A stretch of DNA of 54,586 nt from Patulibacter sp040675535 (GCF_040675535.1 NZ_JBFAPC010000015.1:1-54586); one strand, 5' to 3'. Counted from the first letter of the stretch, positions 40,200-49,099 are shown. A program made the numbers and translations. Notes: generated by a model from the letters alone, not told the origin.

Positions 40200-41678
40200 C
40201 TATCGGCGCCGGGCCGGGGACGGCGACCACGTCGCCCGGACGTCATCCGCCCGAGGCTGGAGCGTGACGCTCGCCGCCCCGTCGTCCGGGGTCCAGCGCA
40301 GCGTCCGGCCGTCGAGCGCCAGGCCCGGGCCGCCGATCTCGGCCTCCCCCACGGACCGGACGCCGCCGGCGTCCCGCACCCAGACCGTCGACGGCGAGCC
40401 CGTGTGGTCCTCCAGCCAGGCCGCGGCGCCGTCGACGACCAGCGCGCTCACGCGTTCCCCCGGCTCCGCGTCCGGGGAGCCGAGGACGCCTGAAGCCTGG
40501 AACGTGCGCCCCGAGACGGTGTCGGTGACCGCGGTCTGCTCCGACGAGCGGGGGTCGTCGGAGTTGGGGTCCTGTCCGGAGCCGTCGGTCTGGGCGATCG
40601 CGAGCGAGCCCGCCCGGACGATCCGGCAGACGCAGTCGAACGAGCTGCCGTAGCGGTCCGCCGAGTCGTACTCGTCGAACGTCGCCAGGACCCGGTGGGT
40701 GTCGGGCCGGTAGAGCCAGAGGATGTGGTGCTCGTCCATCTCGTCGCCCCAGCCGAGGGCGCGACCGGAGGTGATCCGCAGGCACCACCCGCCGAGGGCA
40801 CCGGCGGGATGGCTGTTGACGGCGCCGTCGTCGCCGCGGCCCGAGCAGGCGCCGGGGTGCCCGCGCCGGAAGGCGACGAGTCGGGCGGACGAGTCGGTCG
40901 CGTCCGTGGTCAGGACGTGCGCGTCGTCGAAGAGGACCAGGTCGCCACGTCGTGGTGCAGCACGGATCAGCGTGCGGACCCGACGACCGGGAGCGGAGAC
41001 CCACGTCCGGTCGGTGTGGCCGTGCAGCAGCGTCCACAACACGACCCCGTCGCTGGTCACGGCGATCCGTGGATCGAACGCCGCCCGCCGGGGGAGGCGC
41101 TGCGTGCTGACCGTCCGGACGCGGCCGACGACGCCACGACGGCCGAGACGGGCCACGTGGATGCGCCCCCGTCGCCCGGGCCGCCAGGTCCGCCAGGCCA
41201 CGAAGCGTCCGGTCCAGGCCATCCCGCCGATCCGCTCGCCAGGGGCCAGCGACGGGCCCACGTCCAGGTACGGCCCCCGGTACCGGTGGAGCGTCAGCAG
41301 GCCACGGCCGTCACGACAGCGCCCGACGGTGAGCTCCTCGTCGGGGATGGTGGGCCCGAGGCGCCAGCCGTCCGGCAGGCGCTCGTCGTCGAACGCGCCG
41401 GCCACGTCCGCCGGCCACGAGATCCCCAGCGCGGGTATCCGCAGGCCGCTGGTGTCGTACGCGCCCTCCCCGTCGATCTCCGTCGCCGGCGTACGGCACG
41501 CGGCCGAGGCGACGGGAGCCCCGGCTCCGAACGCCACGACGAGGAACGCTGCGACGAGCATCGCGGCCGCGAGCGGCTGCGACCAGCGCGGTGACGAGAG
41601 CCCTGCTCCGCCTTCCGCCCCGGAAGCTCCGACCGCAGGGGCCGAAGCCCGGGCCCGACGTTCGCATACACACCACAC
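40200..41678 (-). CDS. Secreted protein of unknown function, possible beta-propeller
   Basis: A 492-residue exported protein. A hydrophobic leader (about residues 34-60, ending near A-S-A-A-C) is preceded by about 30 residues, so the start may lie further downstream. The mature part contains repeated beta-type segments with W-x-T-G-R-F-V-A-W-R, V-V-L-W-T-L and R-L-V-A-F-R blocks, suggesting a WD/TolB-like propeller; this is inference. GTG at 41678 is chosen because TAGATT stands 7 bases before it. It lies about 80 bases downstream of the helicase gene. Confidence 0.7.
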   Translation of the reverse strand: MWCVCERRARASAPAVGASGAEGGAGLSSPRWSQPLAAAMLVAAFLVVAFGAGAPVASAACRTPATEIDGEGAYDTSGLRIPALGISWPADVAGAFDDERLPDGWRLGPTIPDEELTVGRCRDGRGLLTLHRYRGPYLDVGPSLAPGERIGGMAWTGRFVAWRTWRPGRRGRIHVARLGRRGVVGRVRTVSTQRLPRRAAFDPRIAVTSDGVVLWTLLHGHTDRTWVSAPGRRVRTLIRAAPRRGDLVLFDDAHVLTTDATDSSARLVAFRRGHPGACSGRGDDGAVNSHPAGALGGWCLRITSGRALGWGDEMDEHHILWLYRPDTHRVLATFDEYDSADRYGSSFDCVCRIVRAGSLAIAQTDGSGQDPNSDDPRSSEQTAVTDTVSGRTFQASGVLGSPDAEPGERVSALVVDGAAAWLEDHTGSPSTVWVRDAGGVRSVGEAEIGGPGLALDGRTLRWTPDDGAASVTLQPRADDVRATWSPSPARRR

Positions 41679-41685
41679 ACGCAGG

Positions 41686-41691
41686 AATCTA
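41686..41691 (-). promoter_or_regulatory. Candidate -10 box (TAGATT) of the secreted-protein gene
   Basis: TANNNT on the minus strand 7 bases before GTG 41678. If correct, starts further upstream are excluded. Confidence 0.4.
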
Positions 41692-41780
41692 CCCTGCACC
41701 CGGCCGCTGCCGACGCAGTCACCGCAGGGCGCCGTCCCCGCGCGAGCGCGACCGCCGCGACGCGGTCACGACCACGCCGG

Positions 41781-44231
41781 TCAGGCCAGCGGCTCCAGCC
41801 GGGCGAAGCCGGCGATCAGCCGCTTCTCCCCCGCGTCGTCGAATCGCACGACGACGACGTCGCCGTCCATGCGCAGCACCTCGCCGGCGTCGAACTTCAC
41901 GTGGCGGACGCGCTGGCCCGGCGCCCAGGTCGGGGACGGCTCGGCCTCCGCCTTGCTGGACACGAGGTCGCTGCCGCGCTTGAGCCCGAGCGACGAGAGG
42001 TCGCGCGGCGGGCCGCCCGGGCGGGAGGGGCTGCGGCCGATGCGGCCGATCGAGCTGAGGTCACGGCGGCCGCGCACGGCATCGCCGGGGGCCGGGCGGC
42101 CGGAGGTCGCCTCGACGGAGAGGTCGTCCATCGCCTCGTGCGGGAGCTCGCGCAGGAACCGGCTGGGCACCTGCGACTGCGGCGGGCCGTACATCGCGCG
42201 GCGGCGGGCCCAGGTGATCGCGAGGTGCCTCCGGGCACGGGTGATCCCGACGTACGCCAGCCGGCGCTCCTCCTCGAGCTCGCCGGAGTCGATGGCGCGA
42301 GAGTGCGGGAAGATCCCGTCCTCCAGGCCGACGAGGAAGACGGCGTCGTACTCGAGGCCCTTCGCGTTGTGCAGCGTCATCAGCGTGACCTGGCCCTCCG
42401 GGCCGTCGGCCTTCTGGTCCGCGTCGGACAGGAGCGCCGTCTGCTGCAGGAAGCGGTCGAGGGCGTGGAAGGCGTCGTCCTCCGGGGTCGCGGCCTCGGC
42501 GTCGAACTCCTCGGCGTACGCGTGCAGCTGGTCGAGGTTCTCCAGGCGTCCCTCGTCCTGGGGGTCCTCCGAGGCCTCGAGCTCCGCGCGGTAGCCGGTG
42601 ACGCGCAGGACGTCCTCGACGAGGTCCGCGATCCTGAGGTCGTCCCCGGAACCCGTCCCGCCCGCCCCCACCTCGTCGGGGCCGCCGAAGAGCTTCTCGC
42701 GCAGCTCCGCGATCTGGTCCGCGAAGGCCCCCACGGCGCGGACCGCCGCGGTCTTGAGCCCGGCGGCGGCGGGGTTGGCGACGACCTCCAGCGGCGTCAC
42801 GCCCGTCGACTCCGCGTGGCTGAGGATCCGGCCGACCGTGGTGTCGCCGATCCCGCGGCGCGGACGGTTGACGACGCGCGCGAAGGCGACCGTGTTGGCC
42901 GGGTTGTGCAGCCACGCCAGGTACGACAGCGCGTCCTTGACCTCGGCGCGGTCGAAGAAGCGGACGCCGCCGATCACCTGGTAGTCGAGCTCGGCCTGCG
43001 TCAGCGACGTCTCGATCGCGCGCGACAGCGCGTTGGTCCGGTAGAGGACGGCCATGTCGCCGAGCGGGGTGCCCTCCCCCGCCAGGCGCTCGATCTCGGC
43101 GACGACCCAGCGGGCCTCCGCGTGGTCGTCCGGCAGCGCGCGGACGCGGACGTCCTCGCCCTCGCCCTGCTCCGTGAACAGGTGCTTGGGCCGCTGGTTG
43201 CTGTTGTGCGCGATCAGCCCGTTCGCGGCGTCCAGGATGTGCTGCGTCGAGCGGTAGTTCTGTTCGAGCTTGATGACCTCGGCGTCGGGGAAGTCGTCCT
43301 CGAAGTCGAGGATGTTGCGGATGTCGGCGGAGCGGAAGCCGTAGATCGACTGCGCGTCGTCGCCGACGACCATGAGGTTGCGGTGGCCGGGCTCCTCGCC
43401 GGCCAGCGGCGCGGTGAGGGCGTCCGTGTCGTCCCCCGGCCCCGTGGCGTCCCGTCCGGCCCCGCCGCCCGACGGGCCCGCCTGATGCATCGGGTCGTCC
43501 ATGCAGAGCAGCTGCAGGAAGCGGTACTGCGCCGGGTTGGTGTCCTGGTACTCGTCGACGAGCACGTGCTTGAACGCGCGCCGGTAGCGCTCGCGGACGT
43601 CGGGGTAGCGCTCGAACAGGTCGACGGTCCGAGCCATCAGGTCGTCGAAGTCCATCGCGTTGTTGGCGACCAGCTGCTGCTGGTAGCGCGCGTAGGTGTC
43701 GGCGACGGTGCGGTCGTAGTGGCCGGCCGCGAGGTCCTGCGCCTGCTGGACGCTGCGCAGGCGGTTCTTGTGGTCCGAGATCTGGTTCCGGACGGCGTTG
43801 GGCGTGAACCGCTTGGTGTCGGCGCCCTCGGCCTCCAGGCAGCGCTTGACCAGGCGCTTGGAGTCGTCGGAGTCGTAGATCGTGAACGTGCGCGAGTAGC
43901 CGAGCTTCTCGGCCTCGACCCGCAGGATCCGCGCGCAGGCGGAGTGGAACGTCGCGACCCACAGGCCGCGGGTGGAGCGCCCGAGCAGGTCGCCGACGCG
44001 GTGGCGCAGCTCGGCCGCGGCCTTGTTCGTGAACGTCACGGCCAGGATCTCGCCCAGTCCGCACTGCCCGGTGCGCACGAGGTAGGCGACGCGATGGGTC
44101 AGGACCCGCGTCTTGCCCGACCCCGCGCCCGCGATGACGAGCAGTGGCCCGCCGGGGTGCTGGACGGCGTGGCGCTGCGGCTCGTTGAGCCCCTCGAGCA
44201 GTTCTGCGGCGTACGCGTCGACGGAGGTCAC
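41781..44231 (-). CDS. pcrA: ATP-dependent DNA helicase PcrA/UvrD
   Basis: An 816-residue superfamily 1A helicase acting in nucleotide-excision repair and removal of stalled complexes. It has Walker A A-G-A-G-S-G-K-T (34-41), Walker B D-E-Y-Q-D (226-230), motif III (V-V-G-D-D-A-Q-S-I-Y), motif IV (L-E-Q-N-Y-R-S), motif V/VI (T-L-H-N-A-K-G-L-E-Y and Y-V-G-I-T-R-A) and a C-terminal Tudor-like domain. A Gly/Asp-rich insert of about 40 residues (244-284) splits the usual link between motifs II and III. The GTG follows TATCCT by 6 bases (leaderless). Confidence 0.95.
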   Translation of the reverse strand: MTSVDAYAAELLEGLNEPQRHAVQHPGGPLLVIAGAGSGKTRVLTHRVAYLVRTGQCGLGEILAVTFTNKAAAELRHRVGDLLGRSTRGLWVATFHSACARILRVEAEKLGYSRTFTIYDSDDSKRLVKRCLEAEGADTKRFTPNAVRNQISDHKNRLRSVQQAQDLAAGHYDRTVADTYARYQQQLVANNAMDFDDLMARTVDLFERYPDVRERYRRAFKHVLVDEYQDTNPAQYRFLQLLCMDDPMHQAGPSGGGAGRDATGPGDDTDALTAPLAGEEPGHRNLMVVGDDAQSIYGFRSADIRNILDFEDDFPDAEVIKLEQNYRSTQHILDAANGLIAHNSNQRPKHLFTEQGEGEDVRVRALPDDHAEARWVVAEIERLAGEGTPLGDMAVLYRTNALSRAIETSLTQAELDYQVIGGVRFFDRAEVKDALSYLAWLHNPANTVAFARVVNRPRRGIGDTTVGRILSHAESTGVTPLEVVANPAAAGLKTAAVRAVGAFADQIAELREKLFGGPDEVGAGGTGSGDDLRIADLVEDVLRVTGYRAELEASEDPQDEGRLENLDQLHAYAEEFDAEAATPEDDAFHALDRFLQQTALLSDADQKADGPEGQVTLMTLHNAKGLEYDAVFLVGLEDGIFPHSRAIDSGELEEERRLAYVGITRARRHLAITWARRRAMYGPPQSQVPSRFLRELPHEAMDDLSVEATSGRPAPGDAVRGRRDLSSIGRIGRSPSRPGGPPRDLSSLGLKRGSDLVSSKAEAEPSPTWAPGQRVRHVKFDAGEVLRMDGDVVVVRFDDAGEKRLIAGFARLEPLA

Positions 44232-44237
44232 CCACCG

Positions 44238-44243
44238 AGGATA
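44238..44243 (-). promoter_or_regulatory. pcrA: Candidate -10 box (TATCCT) of pcrA
   Basis: TANNNT on the minus strand 6 bases before the GTG start. Confidence 0.5.
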
Positions 44244-44340
44244 GGCGCCTGCGGGGACGGGTCCGGAGCGCCTCCGAGGACGTCGTCGCGAGCCCCCGGA
44301 GGTGCAGGGCTTTCCCGGTCCGGGCCCGCGCACGGGCCGG

Positions 44341-44346
44341 TACCGT
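44341..44346 (+). promoter_or_regulatory. Candidate -10 box (TACCGT) of the queuosine-salvage gene
   Basis: TANNNT on the plus strand 6 bases before ATG 44353; no ribosome-binding site. Confidence 0.5.
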
Positions 44347-44352
44347 GGGCGG

Positions 44353-45252
44353 ATGGCCGCCCCCGGACCCCCGTCCCTCCCCGACCGGGTCCGCCGCCAC
44401 GCCGCGGAGGTCGTGGCCGGCGCGCGCTTCGTGACCATCGACCACGAGGCGCTGGACGCGATGGACGCGAGCGCCGCCCTGGAGCCGCCCGAGCCCGACG
44501 AGGTGCGGCACTTCCACTCCGGCGACCGCGCCGACGTCGCCGCCTACGTCCTCGCCCTCAACGCCGTGAACTTCGGCTCGGGTTGGTTCCCGACACTGCG
44601 CAAGCGGCCGGGCTCCAGCGGCTACTGGACCGTCGCGTGGGGGCTCGCGGACCGCTGGCGCCAGCGGGGGCCGTGGTCGGCCGCCGACCTGCGGTCCCTC
44701 ACCGCCGCCGAGGTCGCCGGGGTCCTCGGCCAGGACCCCGGCCACCACCTCATGGCCCTCTACGCGCAGGCGCTGCGCGATCTCGGCGTCTGGCTCGGGC
44801 AGCGCCGCGCCGTCGACGTGCTGGACGCGTCCGCCGACTCGGCCGGCCGGCTCGCGGAGCAGCTCGTCGACGGCATGCCGTTCTACCGCGACCACGGGCT
44901 GTACAAGCGGGCGCAGATCCTCGGCGCGGACCTCGAGACGTTCGGGCTCGCGGAGCCACGCGACCTCGACGAGCTGACGATGTTTGCCGACAACCTCGTC
45001 CCCCACGTCCTGCGCTGGTCGGGCGTGCTGGTCTACGACGAGGACCTGGCGCGCACGATCGACGCCGGCGTGTCGCTCCCGATGGACCGCGCCGAGCACG
45101 AGATCCGCTGCTCGGCCGTCCACGCCGTCGAGCTCCTGAGTGCCCGCTCCGGCATCGCGCCGCGCCACCTCGACGGGTGGCTCTGGCACGCCGGCCAGCG
45201 ACCCGAGGTCAAGGCGCACCCGCGGCACCGCTGCCGGACCGTCTTCTACTAG
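44353..45252 (+). CDS. Queuosine salvage protein (DUF2419 / Q_salvage family)
   Basis: A 299-residue protein with the family's conserved blocks: N-F-G-S-G-W-F-P-T near 75-83, M-P-F-Y-R-D-H near 175-181, K-R-A-Q-I, and L-T-M-F-A-D-N-L-V-P near 210-219. Eukaryotic and bacterial homologues hydrolyse queuosine 5'-phosphate to free queuine, recovering the modified base. Bacterial members are patchy in distribution. No tgt or preQ1 genes are in the window, so the local pathway cannot be confirmed. It is divergent from pcrA across about 120 bases. Confidence 0.85.
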   Translation: MAAPGPPSLPDRVRRHAAEVVAGARFVTIDHEALDAMDASAALEPPEPDEVRHFHSGDRADVAAYVLALNAVNFGSGWFPTLRKRPGSSGYWTVAWGLADRWRQRGPWSAADLRSLTAAEVAGVLGQDPGHHLMALYAQALRDLGVWLGQRRAVDVLDASADSAGRLAEQLVDGMPFYRDHGLYKRAQILGADLETFGLAEPRDLDELTMFADNLVPHVLRWSGVLVYDEDLARTIDAGVSLPMDRAEHEIRCSAVHAVELLSARSGIAPRHLDGWLWHAGQRPEVKAHPRHRCRTVFY

Positions 45253-45261
45253 GAGACCGCC

Positions 45262-45322
45262 GGCCCGCGACGGGGCCGCAGCACCCTCGGGACCCGCCCG
45301 GCCCCGTCCGCGGCGGCGGGCC
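45262..45322 (+). terminator. Terminator after the queuosine-salvage gene
   Basis: ACGGGGCCG (45270-45278) pairs with CGGCCCCGT (45299-45307). Flanking CGGCCCGCG and CGCGG...GGGCCG extend the stem. Confidence 0.5.
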
Positions 45323-45441
45323 GGTCCCGCCGGAGATGGTCTCGACCCTCGCAGATCTGCGTACGACGTCCGCCAAGATGCCCCGGGTCGCGCCATCCCT
45401 GGGCCACTGCGCCAACCGGATCCCGACGCGCCACGTCGACA

Positions 45442-45476
45442 GGACAAAACTCCAAAGCAAGCGAACCATCTTGTCC
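45442..45476. promoter_or_regulatory. AT-rich segment with GGACAA/TTGTCC dyad
   Basis: A 35-base stretch much richer in A than its surroundings, bounded by 6-base inverted half-sites. It may be a regulator site or an upstream promoter element for the secreted hydrolase. Confidence 0.35.
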
Positions 45477-45523
45477 ACCGGGCCCAGCGGAGGCCCATCC
45501 GGTCACGGATACCTTCGTTCGAC

Positions 45524-45537
45524 CTTGGGATCCCAAG
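45524..45537. promoter_or_regulatory. 14-base palindrome, candidate operator
   Basis: CTTGGGATCCCAAG is a perfect palindrome about 130 bases before the secreted hydrolase start. Confidence 0.35.
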
Positions 45538-45664
45538 TGCCGGCCGGGCACCCCGATCGCCGGCCGCGGCCGGCGGCGGGCGCGCGGACGGCTCGAACGC
45601 ACGCCCTGCGGTCGCCGTCCCCCTCGACGCGTCCGCCGGGCCCGAGACGAACGGAGACACGCCC

Positions 45665-48103
45665 GTGTCATCGCCCCCTGCCCTCCCGCACTCATCAGGC
45701 CGGTCACGACGTCGCGCCCTGCTCGCGGCGGTCGCGCTGCTCTGCGCGCTGCCGCTGACCTCCGGCGCGGCCCACGCCGCCACGCCGCCCAATCAGGCCG
45801 CGCTGAAGACCGACCCGCTGACGAAGGGGCCGTACTCGATCGAGCGCGACGAGTACAGCGCCGGCGATCTCCTCCTCAACCTCTCGGCCACCGATCCCAC
45901 GAAGGGTCAGACGCTGGTGCCGCTCCGCGGCTCCGTGACGTTCCCGACCGGGACCGCCAAGACGTCGAAGGTCGTCGTCTTCCTCCACGGCAACTACTCC
46001 GCCTGCCGCGACTCCACCGGGGGCGCCCCCGCGGCCCCGAACCCGGTCGACGCCCCGGTCGGCGGCCCCACCCGTGACAACTGCTCGATCGCCGACAAGG
46101 CCAACAGCTACGCGGGCTACGACTACCTCTCCGACAACCTCGCCAGCCAGGGCTACGTCGTGGTCAGCGCCGAGGCGAACTTCTCCGGCGTCTTCCGCAG
46201 CAACGGCGCGGACGGCAACCTCGGTCGCTCCCAGCTGCTCCAGGCCACGCTCGAGGTCATCGACGGCTGGAACCACGGCACCGGCGTCATCGGGTTCGAC
46301 GACCCGAGCAAGCCGCCGTCCAGCCGCCCCTCGCTGGCCGGCAAGCTCGACCTCGACGGCGGCGTCGGCCTCATGGGCCACTCGCGCGGTGGCGACGGCG
46401 TGACGCACTTCATCGACTTCAACCGCAACAACACGATCGGCAAGCAGTGGCTGCTGGACGGCGTGCTGGCGCTGGCGCCGGTCGCCTCGGCCCCGACGGT
46501 CGTGCCCGAGGGGACGAACTACGGCCTGCTGCTGCCGGGCTGCGACGGTGACGTCTCGGACCTGCAGGGCGACCACTTCTACGGGGACGCCAAGCGCGAC
46601 CCGGCGAACGCCAACGTCTCCCTCACCAAGTGGTTCGTGCAGGGTGCCGACCACGACTTCTACAACAGCGTCTGGGGCTCGACCCAGGACGACGCCTCCC
46701 GCCTGACCGGCGGCTGCGGTCCGACGGATCCGAAGACCGCGCGCCTGTCCCAGCCGGAGCAGCGCGCCACCGGCTCGGCGATCATCAACTCGTTCATGCG
46801 CCGCTACGTCGGCGCCGAGACGGACTTCGACCCGCTGATGACGGGCGAGACGACCCTCCCGGCGTCCGCCTGCCCCACCGGCGCGAGCCTGCTGATCGTG
46901 CCGTGCGACGCGCTCGTCCAGACGAGCTACACCGCCCCGGCCGCGCAGCGGCTGGACGTCCTCGACCCGGCCGGCGGCGCGGCGCCGCCGACCGTCGCCG
47001 AGAGTGGCGGTGCCGTCGCGGCCACCGGCCTGAGCCGGTACGAGGTGTGCGATCCGAAGCCGGTCGTCGCGCCCGCGGTCCCCGTGACCCCGACCCCCTG
47101 CCCGGCGACGAGCCCCTCCTGGGGACCGCAGCTGACGCTCGGGTGGAACGCCCCGGCCTCGCTGAGCGTCGGCCTGGGCGCCGGCGCCGGGACGAAGGAC
47201 GTCAGCGGCTACGAGGCGCTGACGTTCGACACCGCCGTCGACTACGGCGTCGCGGAGAACCCGGCCGGTGAGGCGAAGGACTTCGCCGTGACCCTCACCG
47301 ACGCGGACGGCAAGACCGCCTCGACGCAGGCGGCGTTCTGGACCGGCTCGCTGCGCGCGACGCAGCGCAACACCTCGCGGGGCCCGACGGTCCTCACGGG
47401 CGTCCGGATCCCGATGTCGGCCTTCACCGGGATCGACACGAGCCACGTGGCGTCGGTGACGTTCGGGTTCGGCGGCACGGGCCAGCCCGCGCAGGGCATG
47501 GTCCAGCTGGCCGACGTGTCGTTCCTGCACGCGCCGATCGCGCCGCCCGCGGCGACGATCCCGCCGCCGGACGGCCCGCAGCCGGACCTCGGCACGGTGC
47601 TCGCGCCGGGCATCTCCCCGGTCACGGGCGCGGCGGTCCCCTCCGCCCCGACGCCCTCCACCGGCACGCCGGCCGCCTGCGCCGACGGCAAGGACCCGTC
47701 GAGCGCGCTGCGCTCGGTGTCCCACGCGACGAAGAAGCGGACGGGCGTGGTCACGCTGAGCGTCCGCGGGACGGCGAAGGACGCGGCGACCTGCCCGCAG
47801 GGCAAGGGCGTCGCGAAGGGCGGGGTCGCCCGGACGCTCGTCTCGGTGACGCGGACGGTCAAGGGCGGCTGCCGGTTCCTCACGGTCGACGCCCACTGGT
47901 CGGCGACCCGCTCCTGCGCGCTCCCCGTCGTCCTGACGGCGAAGGGCACGAAGGCGTGGTCCCGGGCGATCCGGTTCCGCCTGAAGTCCGTGCCCGGCTA
48001 CTCCGCCAAGCACCGCACCGCGATCACGGTACGGGCCTGGTCGTACGACCGGGCGGGCAACCGCGGCCGGACGGTGAAGCGGACGGTGCACCTGAAGGCG
48101 TAG
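45665..48103 (+). CDS. Large secreted alpha/beta hydrolase (esterase/lipase-like)
   Basis: An 812-residue exported protein. The signal peptide covers about residues 1-38 (R-S-R-R-R, hydrophobic core, A-H-A-A). The catalytic domain has the oxyanion segment F-L-H-G-N (H108), nucleophile S240 in G-H-S-R-G-G, and a probable catalytic H330 in G-A-D-H-D. From about residue 420 comes a beta-sandwich-like region with A-G-A-G-T-K-D-V-S-G-Y, then a Pro-rich linker and a C-terminal domain ending V-R-A-W-S-Y-D-R-A-G-N-R-G of a type often seen in secreted proteins of this group. The substrate is unknown. GTG with a GGAGA ribosome-binding site. Confidence 0.88.
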   Translation: MSSPPALPHSSGRSRRRALLAAVALLCALPLTSGAAHAATPPNQAALKTDPLTKGPYSIERDEYSAGDLLLNLSATDPTKGQTLVPLRGSVTFPTGTAKTSKVVVFLHGNYSACRDSTGGAPAAPNPVDAPVGGPTRDNCSIADKANSYAGYDYLSDNLASQGYVVVSAEANFSGVFRSNGADGNLGRSQLLQATLEVIDGWNHGTGVIGFDDPSKPPSSRPSLAGKLDLDGGVGLMGHSRGGDGVTHFIDFNRNNTIGKQWLLDGVLALAPVASAPTVVPEGTNYGLLLPGCDGDVSDLQGDHFYGDAKRDPANANVSLTKWFVQGADHDFYNSVWGSTQDDASRLTGGCGPTDPKTARLSQPEQRATGSAIINSFMRRYVGAETDFDPLMTGETTLPASACPTGASLLIVPCDALVQTSYTAPAAQRLDVLDPAGGAAPPTVAESGGAVAATGLSRYEVCDPKPVVAPAVPVTPTPCPATSPSWGPQLTLGWNAPASLSVGLGAGAGTKDVSGYEALTFDTAVDYGVAENPAGEAKDFAVTLTDADGKTASTQAAFWTGSLRATQRNTSRGPTVLTGVRIPMSAFTGIDTSHVASVTFGFGGTGQPAQGMVQLADVSFLHAPIAPPAATIPPPDGPQPDLGTVLAPGISPVTGAAVPSAPTPSTGTPAACADGKDPSSALRSVSHATKKRTGVVTLSVRGTAKDAATCPQGKGVAKGGVARTLVSVTRTVKGGCRFLTVDAHWSATRSCALPVVLTAKGTKAWSRAIRFRLKSVPGYSAKHRTAITVRAWSYDRAGNRGRTVKRTVHLKA

Positions 48104-48114
48104 CCACTCGCATC

Positions 48115-48141
48115 CCGGCGCCGCGCGGTCGGCGGCGCCGG
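48115..48141 (+). terminator. First hairpin after the secreted hydrolase
   Basis: CCGGCGCCG/CGGCGCCGG, a 9-base perfect stem with a 9-base loop, 12 bases past the stop. Confidence 0.5.
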
Positions 48142-48155
48142 ACCCGACGAGGTCC

Positions 48156-48187
48156 CCGACGACCGGCCGCCCGCGGCCGGTCGTCGG
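48156..48187. terminator. Bidirectional terminator between the secreted hydrolase and cysE
   Basis: A 15-base perfect stem (48156-48170 with 48173-48187) and a 2-base loop between convergent genes. Confidence 0.75.
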
Positions 48188-48272
48188 CGTCGGTGGGGCC
48201 GAATGGGCCAGCGGCGCGGCAGGCGCCGGGACCGCGATCCCCCGTACGGCCGCGCGGGGCGGCCCCGGAGGG

Positions 48273-49028
48273 TCAGCCGCCGGCGGGGCTGCGGCCGTGC
48301 TTGGGGCGCAGCTCGTGGACCTGCGCGCCCTCGCCCTGGCCGTCGGCGCCAGCGGGGCTGCCGCCGAGCGCCCGGACCTGGGCCTCGAGCTCGGCGACGC
48401 GCTTGCCGAGCGCGCTCATCGCGTCGGCGATCGGGTCCGGCAGGTGGATCCAGTCGGCGTCGGGACCCTCGACCTTGCGGCCGTCGATCTTGACCGGGTG
48501 CCCGGGGTTGCCGACGACCGTGCTGTTGCGCGGGACGTCGGTGATGACGACGCTGTTGGCGCCGACCTTCGCGTCGTCGCCGACCGTGATCGGGCCGAGG
48601 AGCTTGGCGCCCGAGCCGATCGTCACGCGGTCGCCGACCGTGGGGTGGCGCTTGCCGATCTGGAAGCCCGTGCCGCCGAGCGTGACGCCCTGGTAGAGCG
48701 TGACGTCGTCGCCGATGCGGGCGGTCTCGCCGATCACGACGCCGGCGCCGTGGTCGATGAAGCAGCCCCGGCCGATGACCGCGGCGGGGTGGATCTCGAT
48801 GCCCGTCAGCGTGCGGGAGGTGTGCGCGAGGACGCGGGGCAGCACCGGAACGCCGCGGCGCTGCAGGCCGTGGCTGACGCGATGCACGAGCAGCGCCTGG
48901 ACGCCGGGCCACGTCGCGAGGATCTCGAACGTGCCGACGCCGCGGGCGGCGGGGTCGCGCTCGTGCGCGGCGCGGACGTCGCGACGGAGCTCGGCGCCGA
49001 CGCGCGCGAGTGAACGGATGCCCAACAC
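48273..49028 (-). CDS. cysE: Serine O-acetyltransferase
   Basis: A 251-residue enzyme that acetylates serine for cysteine synthesis. The N-terminal helical domain leads to a left-handed beta-helix built of hexapeptide repeats, with the catalytic D-H-G-A-G-V-V-I-G-E-T block near residues 92-102 and G-G-T-G near 119. The last 50 residues are a helical, Pro/Gly-rich extension, and the C-terminal Ile that usually docks into CysK is absent (it ends P-A-G-G). The GTG lies 9 bases after TAGCCT. It is 103 bases downstream of cysK, beyond a hairpin, so it probably has its own promoter. Confidence 0.95.
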   Translation of the reverse strand: MLGIRSLARVGAELRRDVRAAHERDPAARGVGTFEILATWPGVQALLVHRVSHGLQRRGVPVLPRVLAHTSRTLTGIEIHPAAVIGRGCFIDHGAGVVIGETARIGDDVTLYQGVTLGGTGFQIGKRHPTVGDRVTIGSGAKLLGPITVGDDAKVGANSVVITDVPRNSTVVGNPGHPVKIDGRKVEGPDADWIHLPDPIADAMSALGKRVAELEAQVRALGGSPAGADGQGEGAQVHELRPKHGRSPAGG

Positions 49029-49037
49029 GGTCAGCGA

Positions 49038-49043
49038 AGGCTA
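49038..49043 (-). promoter_or_regulatory. cysE: Candidate -10 box (TAGCCT) of cysE
   Basis: TANNNT on the minus strand 9 bases before the GTG. Confidence 0.4.
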
Positions 49044-49082
49044 GCGAGCGACCGGCGTGGGCCCGCAAAGACGGGGGTATCT

Positions 49083-49099
49083 CCCGCCCGACGGGCGGG
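49083..49099 (-). terminator. Hairpin after cysK
   Basis: CCCGCCCG/CGGGCGGG, 8-base stem with a 1-base loop as written (a slightly shorter stem in practice), about 33 bases past the cysK stop on the minus strand. Confidence 0.5.

Larger units (their letters stand above)
45253..45664. other. 412-base intergenic region with palindromes
   Basis: No convincing reading frame. Contents: a large GC hairpin just after the upstream stop, the 12-base palindrome CGCAGATCTGCG (45350-45361), an unusually AT-rich stretch near 45440-45476 bounded by GGACAA and TTGTCC, the 14-base palindrome CTTGGGATCCCAAG (45524-45537), and a TACCTT box near 45511. The region is long for this genome and probably carries the regulated promoter of the secreted hydrolase. 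Confidence 0.55.
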
